Assembly: GCA_963669155.1 (NCBI GenBank)
Contig: OZ022591.1
Location: 6,648,851 to 6,712,850 of the forward strand
Source of the DNA: Arbacia lixula
Taxonomy: Eukaryota; Echinodermata; Echinoidea; Arbacioida; Arbaciidae
Reading direction: 5' to 3'
DNA length: 64,000 nucleotides
Shown here: positions 56,757 through 64,000 of the stretch, piece by piece
Layout: each line of letters starts with the position of its first letter
Position numbering within the stretch: the stretch's first letter is position 1
Made by a program: the position numbers and the translations under genes
The notes under the pieces: model-generated
The model's database searches: none
The model's input: only the letters and a program-made list of their open reading frames with translations
What the model was told of the DNA's origin: nothing

Positions 56757-57128
56757 TAAAGGGAATATACTGTACTGGGAAGACGAAAAGCCTTCAAAAG
56801 CTAATCGTGAGCAATCTTCTTGCAAATGGTCTTAAATTTACGTATTGTCCATTTTAGAAACTTGCTGAAAGTTATTTGCCCTCAAATGATCAACATGTGG
56901 AGAAATTCGTGATTACATTTAAAATCTTGCAAATGTTTGACCCGAACATTTTGATAATTTTGAGAATAATCACTACATTCTCCACATGTGGATCATTTGA
57001 GGGCAAATAAATTCCAGCAAGTTTCTAAATTGGACAATACACTCATTTAAGACTATTTGCAAGGAGATTGCTCACGATCACCTTTTAAAGGTTTTTTTTT
57101 GTCTTCCCAGTACAGTATATGCCCTTTA
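56757..57128. mobile_element. Hairpin MITE family D, copy 2
   Basis: Same ends as copy 1 (AAGGGAATATACTGTACTGG ... CCCAGTACAGTATATGCCC). The centre extends into a longer stem with CACATGTGG and TCATTTGAGGGCAAAT in both arms. About 370 bases. Confidence 0.8.
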
Positions 57129-57349
57129 AACTGGATGAAAATTACACTTCATGCAAATGTTGTCCTGATTTCATTTTCAATACTATTATTTGATAACTAA
57201 ATTAAATACAATGTGTTGTAATTGTCGTTATTTTCTATAATTTCTTCATCAATTTCTCTAAATTAATGTGAGCTGTATTGCATAAGTGGCAAATAGTAAT
57301 GTGCATACTGAACGGCAACAGGCAGATAAAATAGTGGATGCACCATAAT

Positions 57350-57724
57350 GTGTTGTGTGTGTGCGTGTGCGTGTGTGTGTGGTGTGTGTTTAAAGCACTT
57401 CTTTCTCAATATGAATACCCCTTCTCTATCTCCATCTCTTGCTCCTTCCTATATCGTCTTTCCTCTTCTTTGAATTGTGCCTCTCCTATTCTACCTCTTA
57501 CTCTCCCACTGTCTATCCTTCTTTTTAATTGTATGGGATATAATAAAAAATCCTTTACTCCTCTCTCTCTCTCTCTCGTTCCTCCATCACCAATCGCTGT
57601 GTGTGTGTGTGTGGTTGTGTGTGTATATGTGTGTGGTTGTGAGTGTGTGTGTGTGTGGTTGTGTGTGTGGTTGTGTGTGTATGTGTGCGTGTGTTTGTGG
57701 TTGTATGTGTGCGTGTGTTTGTGG

Positions 57725-57789
<65 letters not shown>

Positions 57790-57800
57790 TGTGTGTGAGG
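57350..57800. repeat. (GT)n tract, interrupted
   Basis: GT runs at 57350-57390 and 57597-57800, the second nearly continuous with GGTTGT interruptions. Between them is CT-rich sequence. Confidence 0.9.
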
Positions 57801-57888
57801 AGGGAGTGAGGGTGGGGAAGGCAGTGTACTGGACATTTTAATTCAAACTCTTAAGTGATGAACCTGCATCTTAACTAGTAACCTGGGG

Positions 57889-57994
57889 TCATATTCATGA
57901 AACCTTACTAAGCCTAGTTAGATGCTAAAACGCATTCAGCTACGTGCAATTTTAGTAACTGACTAGGATAGTAAGCTTTCATGAATATGGCCCC
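57889..57994. repeat. TIR repeat family C, copy 2
   Basis: GGGGTCATATTCATGAAACC ... GCTTTCATGAATATGGCCCC, inverted ends; inside TTACTAAGCCTAG matches copy 1. Confidence 0.7.
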
Positions 57995-59054
57995 TGGATA
58001 CCAAAGCATGGAAAAGTCAAACCTTCCCTGACATATCTACATGTATTACATCTAGGCACAGAACTTGACAATGACAACATCGTAATAGCAATGCAAGAGC
58101 GTAGAGTATGTGGAGAGTCATCGTGGATCGAGGATGCCACGCAAACTAAGCAAACTATAATCACAGGTATAGTACAGATTACAGTGGATCTGGCTAAAGA
58201 AGACTACTTGGCTATATCTTCTGCTGTCTTGAAGGAAGAGAATAGAATCATTAGTCTTAGTACTAGACACAACTTTATTGTATCTGTGAGAGGTGAGATT
58301 TGGAATAAAGATGCGTAACAGCCTGGAAACCAGGAAAATCTTACAATATATTCCAAGACATAAAACAAAAGAAAATGGAAATTTCAAATGTCACAAGGGT
58401 CTCATTTTATTGCAAATTTGGAATACATAACATGACACACCCACACACTTCAAGATATGTCAGTGCATGAACATACCACCTTGATAAATACTAGCTCATC
58501 ATATTTATTGTAAGTGGTACTCCTGCGTCGAGAAAAGATTTGAATGGCCTCCTTGTAAAACATGATCCTTTTCTGGTGCAAATTCTTCTCATAATTTATA
58601 TCATTGAAATAAATTTCACTGATCCAGTCCAAAATAATGTCTTGCTCCCATATTTTGTGCAGTCTAATAGAAGAGCATAAAACATATAAATCTGTGTATA
58701 AATACAATAAGACATGGATTGAAGGATTCATTAAAATTATGTAATTAAGTACAATGATTCCCAGAATCAAGAAGGCATTCATGATGAACAAAGTGTTTCT
58801 GATAAATAATATTTGCTATTCATTGAATGCATCATAAAACTTTCCAGATGATCATATCATCATGATATCTCATAAATTCGATAATTGACCTTGTCTTTAC
58901 ATTGACTTTACAGATTATTGATAGTAGACACACATTTCATCTTTAGTACTGTAGAACATCCAATAATGTACATCAGCCGATGTGATGAACTTGTGAACTT
59001 TCCAGTGTTTTTTGTAGCTCAGAGTGTAAGTCTGTTTGTCAACTCAATGACTCC

Positions 59055-59293
59055 TACACTCCAGCTCAACGGAATAGGCATAGGGAAAGGGAAAGGGAAG
59101 AAAGGGAAGGAGCCTCAGTTTTAAACCGTGTTATATTTTGTCCAGTTCAGCATGAAACATGATGATTTTCAGGCTAAAGCATCGTGTTTCATGCTGAACT
59201 GGACAAAATATATCTCGGTTTAAAACTGGAGAGCTCCCCCTCCCTTTCTTCCTTTTCTCTTTCCCTATGCCAATTCCTTTGAGCTGTAGTGTA
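59055..59293. mobile_element. Hairpin MITE family A, copy 5 (full palindrome)
   Basis: TACACTCCAGCTCAACGG ... CCTTTGAGCTGTAGTGTA, centre near 59174. Just downstream of the OVCA2 stop, so it may lie in the 3' UTR. Confidence 0.85.
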
Positions 59294-59386
59294 GATTATG
59301 TCATTCCTTAGACCTAATGCAGGGACCAAACAGTTCTCAGAAGCTAAGGGTTAATGGGACAAAAAAAAACTCCACTGCAGTCTTCA

Positions 59387-59475
59387 TCAGCTGATTTCTT
59401 CCTTCTTTGCACGCTGTGCCTCAAGGAATGGGATGTACACCTTCTTCTCGGCTGATGTTGCTGGGACGTAATGAC
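59387..59475 (-). CDS. OVCA2: OVCA2 exon E (terminal)
   Basis: Acceptor CAATACCAG, phase 1 in. Reads GHYVPATSAEKKVYIPFLEA, then a charged tail QRAKKEEIS and TGA. The His in GHYVP completes the triad. Confidence 0.88.
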
Positions 59476-62400
59476 CTGGTATTGAAAGCACAATAGAGGA
59501 CAATTTTACCATAACTGTACCATTTATTGATATCCATTGATGATTTCTAAACATAAGTAATAAGATCTTGAACATACAAACCCCATGCAAAATAACTGCA
59601 AAAAAAAAATTATGATAAGATGCTTTTGCGACTTTCAACATCAATTTTTGAGAACAAATTTATTGACCCTGTAATATTTTCATTATCTATTGAGTTTACA
59701 ATCACAACATGATTTAATGTTTTACTATAATGATTATATGTAATGCATGAAAGATGGGGAATGGGTAAAATGAGAATAAAAGAAAGAGAGCGTGAGACAG
59801 AGAAGTGAAATGAGAAAGACATAAATAGAACAATACTGAGACAAGATCCGTATTCTGTAGTCTGTATTCACCTCCTGCATGGTTCAATGTCACTGGTGCC
59901 TCAAAGTACTGGAGTAAATCCAGGCTTGACTCTATAAAACAAACATACAACAATAACAATGTTCAACACTTTATGTAAAGGAGAAATAATGGGAAGGAAC
60001 ACATATCCACATGTGTTTGTACTTTAAAAAAAAATGAAATTGATTAAATGCAATGTGTCTTAAATAATGTTCAAATCATTTTATTTTTGTAACTGTATAA
60101 TGGAGAGAGGAGAGAGACATCCAGTTATGCCAAAAGTCTCCATTTCTCCTCCATGGGTACAGTAAAACAGTAATGGCATACAATACATTCTCTAAGCTTG
60201 AGAGCAAGACAGAGAGATATATTGTGAGTGGGCATAAACTACAATTGGAACACAAACATTTAGCTGGAAGACTCATGATATTGACAGTTAACATCTAGAT
60301 TAAGCGCCACTCTTCCGATTGCTGCATGTGAAACACACACAAATTCCTACATACCATCATTTTGTCAGGCAAAGAAGGAGTTAATCCTCTAAGTACTGTA
60401 TACGCCATTTACTAAGCAAGTTAATTTTTCACAAATTGGGACTTCGCGACAATTTCACAAGTGGTTAAATTCACAACCATGCTCTTAGTGGTGCCATCAT
60501 GCATCACACACCTTGTTCAGGTATATCTATTACATGTGCACGTCGAATTCATTTTGGGATCAGAGTTAATATTTGGCTTGTTGTTAAATTTGCAAATAGC
60601 ATACGACTCGCGAAATTCACGAAAATAGAAAACCCTAGATATATATGGGCTGGCGCATAAGGTACCACGTGTGGATCAAGTGTGTAATAAGCCAATAGGC
60701 TTTTTCCTGGCTTGGTGTTGATGGAGTTAAATACCTTTTGGAATGACTTGGTCTGTGTCTCCGAATACATGCAGTGTTGGGCAGGTTATCTTCTCCAGGA
60801 AGCAGGAATCGTGTCCGCTGCTTAGACTTTTGAACCCAGCAACCAGGATAGCAAAATCAAATGGGAATCTAGTATCTGGGGAAATTCAAGAAAAAAGCAA
60901 CGCTAGCAACAAGTGGAAGAATAATAATACTGGTAATGAGAGAAATCCTATTCAAAATCACATAACAAAAATGATGATAATGATAAAGGTTATGCAGTCG
61001 GAATCTAGTATCTGGGGAAATTAAATGAAACACAATAATAAGAATGGGAAAAAGATCTATGGCAATAACAATAGTAATATTCATCAAAATTAAACAAAAG
61101 AAATGATACTGATGATGACACGTAGAGGTTAGAGCAATGATTATTATTTTGCAGTCTCTGCTGAAATAGTTACTGATATGATGCTTTTTTGTAATCCCCC
61201 ACACGTAATGTATCATAAAGGGATAGTTCACCCTGAAGATAAGTTGGTTTCAATAAAAGCACAGATATTAAAGAAACATATTAGTGAAGGTTTGACGAAA
61301 ATTCGTCAAAGCATAAGACAGATATGATCTTGTGAAATTTCAATTTTGTGACGTCAAATGCGGGGTGCTTTCCTACATGTTGTGCACAAAATAATTCCAT
61401 AAACTGCTCTTTTTCTGTTTTTGACAACGGAATCATTTTTTTCGTACAGGTACGTGTGTAACAAATATATTTCCAATGATATATTAAACGCACAGGTAGA
61501 AGGATGCATATCTTTTTGAAAAAATGCATATTTCTGAAAAAAAATTGTACACAGCATATGGGAGAGCACCTTGCACGTGACGTTACAAAATCGAAAAATT
61601 AAAAGATCATAACTTCCTTATCCTTTGACAGTGTCAGGAGAGAAATTTATCCTTGATTTTGCCAGTGAAGTGAAATCGAACTTGGTTGAATTGGTAAAAA
61701 GATTTAGAGCTTTAAAGCTGTCCTAGAAAGCCATTAGGTCAAACTGCAAGAAGGTGACTGTCTGGAAATTCACATTAAATGAGACAAAGCAAAAGTTAAA
61801 GAAATAGCATGGCAACAGCATGCCCGGTTTGTAATATTATGTATTAATTCAGACTATAGGAATTGAGTGAATAGAGGTGTTATGTAATAGCTCCCATCCA
61901 GGTGATGGCTAGGAATGGCTATATTTAAGCATGATGATTGGATGATTCCTTTAGTGTAGAAAAGGCATGGAAAGGCAAGTGTATGGGAGTGTAAGGGACT
62001 TTAGTGTGAAAATCTATGGTTAGGGAATCTAAATAAAAAGCTGAGTAATGTAGAGGATCGGGGAGAATCACTTTAATCAGACATCCAGCATAGATCTCCG
62101 CATGGGCAGCAGTCGTTTTTCTGGGGGTTTTCCACGTCGGTGAGATGCGAGCTCCAGCTGCCGATAAAACTGAACTCTGGAAAAAACTGGAAGGGAGCTC
62201 AATCTCCATTTGCCTGCTCGCCGTCGTTTGAGCTCGGGCATCGCAGGTCAAGGCATGAGTCTGCATGGTAGCAGCGACTAGTGAAGGCCGAGGAGCTGAG
62301 AGGACCGCCGATAGGGTAGCGTCTAGCTGAGTGGCCAAGTCAAGGGATGCTTCCAAGAGACACGCCAAGCGACTGTGCCGAGGTCGACGACGAGTGTATC

Positions 62401-64000
62401 CGGCATTGATGGCGACCGAGCCAGGCTGAGGGGATCACCAGTTCAGGTCATCCAAGTTAACCAAAGTTATGTATTTGTGATTTGTTTCTTATTATCTTTT
62501 ATGCTCAATATATTGTTGATTTGTTGATTTGAAATATTAAACTCGAGCATAACTGTATACGAACAGTTTGAATTCCTATTATTTCAGTGTCAGAGTAGCA
62601 GAAGAAAAAAAAAAAAAGTCACTCACGTGACAGACAGATTTCTTTCATATCTCATTTTATTGAAACCAACTTAATTTCAGGGTGAACTATCCCTTCAAAA
62701 TGACCCATGCACTCACCTCCTTGCTGCTTTAGACCACACATGAGAGCCAACATGGCCGCCCCCTGGCTAAAGGCAAGTACACCTATTCAAAGACAAGAAA
62801 ACTATACTTTGGTATTTTGCTACATTTATCACAGATAGCGTTTATTTGCATAGCTTCAATGGTGCCAGTATAAATGGAGAAATGAATTGATTCTGTCTCT
62901 TTTTTCAATGACTCATTTCTGTTAGTTCATCACATCAAAGCAACACATTTTTGTGCAGAAAAGTTTTTTTTGCTTGTTTTCTATAATTAGGGGATGATCT
63001 CACAAGTCATAATCCCAAACCACAGGATAATCTTTGTCAATGGAGAGATTGAATTATTCATCTACAACATAATTTTCTTATCATTGTAAATGCAGTTTTG
63101 CACTTGCAGTTTATGCATTGGTTCCAATTTCAATCAATCATAAATGAGATTTCTTTGAACGTTTGCTTCTATCAGAGCACCTGTTGGTTTACCTATGATT
63201 TGAGATAAAATTAACAGATCTTACTTCTACCCAATTAAAGTCCTGAGGGACAGTGACGCAAATAACCAAAAATGGCACCTCATCATTTCAGTGGTACATT
63301 TGACCACTTCTTGAACATAAAAAAACAGATCACTATCCACTTTTACCATTCAGGATGAATTCAGTTCATTGTGCGCAAATGTGTTCTACAGTTTAATATG
63401 ATGGCACAAGTCAAAATACATCGACATTGACTCACCATCGAATGGGCCTTGCTCCTTGAATGCCTCTGCCAGAGTCTCTAATGACTCCTCATACCCCGGA
63501 TTGACAGTTGTCTGTTGGGAAGCATGAAACCCGCCCTCTTTGTCAGAGAACCACCAACCTCGCTCCTCCCCAACTGCACTGCCTCCATCAACGCTTTTGG
63601 TGATGAGATTCGGTGCGTTGATGTACACTGCACCAACGTCAAGGTGATAAGAGCAAACATTTAGAGGGTACGTTGACCATCAGTGTTCTTCTGTCACATC
63701 TTAATTTGTGAAATTGAGGTTTAAAAAGTATCATAAACATGGGAAGACCATAAGCGCAAAGTGCGATAAAGTGTTTGTTTCTGTTTGCTATTCTGGAGTA
63801 TTTGAAAAAATGACATTATTTGAGAAAGAGATTCTACCAATTTTAAAATAGCAAAGTACATCAGTGGTATCAAATAAAGCACTAGTTGCATTGTGCAAAA
63901 TTCTGAATTAAAAAAAAAACACCGTAAAATACTGCAAATCTTAATTAAATGGAATATTTTTTCATATCTACTGCCCGATTCACTGGTGCATGATACAACT
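59387..64000 (-). CDS. OVCA2: OVCA2-like serine hydrolase, span of visible exons (5' partial)
   Basis: Five exons join in phase 1 at every junction and cover about 181 C-terminal residues of the FSH1/OVCA2 alpha/beta-hydrolase family (vertebrate OVCA2 is about 227). Seen in order: GWWFSDKEGG, GPFDG, the nucleophile elbow AFSQGAAM with catalytic Ser, LVAGFKS, the Asp-bearing HVFGDTDQVIP, and the His-bearing HAGGHYVP. The Ser, Asp and His of the catalytic triad are all present. OVCA2 hydrolyses long-chain esters. The first exon or exons lie beyond 64000. Same strand as SZRD1. Confidence 0.9.
59872..59931 (-). CDS. OVCA2: OVCA2 exon D
   Basis: Acceptor GTTTTATAG, phase 1 both ends, donor GTGAAT. 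Reads SSLDLLQYFEAPVTLNHAGG. Confidence 0.88.
60735..60875 (-). CDS. OVCA2: OVCA2 exon C
   Basis: Acceptor ATTTCCCCAG, phase 1 both ends, donor GTATTT. Reads DTRFPFDFAILVAGF and later CPTLHVFGDTDQVIPK, carrying the catalytic Asp. A copy of its acceptor and first bases lies 136 bases away. Confidence 0.9.
60863..61022 (-). repeat. Tandem copy of OVCA2 exon C acceptor and first bases
   Basis: Plus-strand GAATCTAGTATCTGGGGAAA occurs at 60865 (the real exon start and acceptor, read in reverse) and again at 61001. The intron bases after each are also similar, so a roughly 136-base unit was duplicated. Confidence 0.7.
61218..62697. mobile_element. 1.48-kb TIR DNA element in OVCA2 intron
   Basis: Left end AAGGGATAGTTCACCCTGAA and right end TCAGGGTGAACTATCCCTT are inverted copies; TAAGTTGGTTTCAATAA extends both to about 38 bp. 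The interior is mixed in composition, with a 147-codon minus-strand frame (61925-62368) that I do not recognise. It ends 20 bases from OVCA2 exon B. Confidence 0.75.
62717..62782 (-). CDS. OVCA2: OVCA2 exon B (nucleophile elbow)
   Basis: Acceptor TTGAATAG, phase 1 both ends, donor GTGAGT. Reads VLAFSQGAAMLALMCGLKQQ. The residue before F-S is Ala where vertebrates have Gly. Confidence 0.88.
63436..63627 (-). CDS. OVCA2: OVCA2 exon A (most 5' visible)
   Basis: Acceptor GTTGGTGCAG, phase 1 in and out. Reads YINAPNLITKS..., EERGWWFSDKEGG, NPGYEESLETLAEAF and EQGPFDG. The bases from 63628 to 64000 are AT-rich and show no exon. Confidence 0.88.

Noticed and set aside
58450-58791. 113-codon minus-strand ORF downstream of OVCA2
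   Set aside because: AT-rich, no recognisable family; OVCA2 already has its stop at 59387. More likely 3' flank than coding.
63628-64000. OVCA2 first exon inside the window
   Set aside because: No exon with the expected N-terminal hydrolase motif is visible; the sequence is AT-rich, so the first exon must lie beyond the edge.

Overview
The window looks like nuclear DNA from a marine invertebrate deuterostome. An echinoderm is my best guess. The reasons are long introns with GT-AG borders, many short TACATGTA-type motifs, dense small inverted-repeat elements, and an animal-type Ty3/gypsy element; no species can be fixed from the sequence alone. Three host genes are readable by joining exons whose splice phases agree.

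Region 1 (1-44503, plus strand) is a very long SFI1-like gene, a centrin-binding centrosome or basal-body protein. I resolved 32 exons in continuous frame; the 5' end lies before base 1 and the stop is at 44501-44503, giving 2807 visible residues. The N-terminal third is disordered. After it come two arrays of Trp-centred Sfi1 repeats, separated by a roughly 380-residue Ser-rich linker (exon 17). Region 2 (50923-54371, minus strand, convergent with SFI1) is a complete five-exon SZRD1 gene of 135 residues, with a perfect CRE (TGACGTCA) about 70 bases upstream of its ATG. Region 3 (59387 to beyond 64000, minus strand) is the 3' part of OVCA2, a small serine hydrolase; its first exon or exons lie outside the window.

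SFI1 intron 8 carries an 10.6-kb Ty3/gypsy retrotransposon inserted antisense to the gene (18427-29001). Its LTRs look identical and GTACT target duplications flank it. Gag starts with a helix-hairpin-helix motif and ends in a zinc knuckle. A GGGAAAC slippery heptamer followed by a 7-bp stem joins Gag to Pol. Downstream of integrase, in the position where env lies in some relatives, is a 580-residue ORF with a C2H2-like finger and a complete TatD metal-dependent nuclease domain. This nuclease-bearing retrotransposon is the most unusual system in the window. This copy has a one-base break inside integrase.

The noncoding DNA is full of non-autonomous elements: two TTAA-flanked piggyBac-like MITEs, several hairpin MITE families, a tRNA-derived SINE in four pieces, two longer TIR elements, and a 469-bp palindrome made of 22-bp units that are themselves palindromic, just upstream of SZRD1. 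A second recurring theme is partial tandem duplication of exon-intron junctions. I see it at least seven times in all three genes, mostly with a period of about 115-170 bp. In SFI1 it may be how repeat exons are gained and lost.
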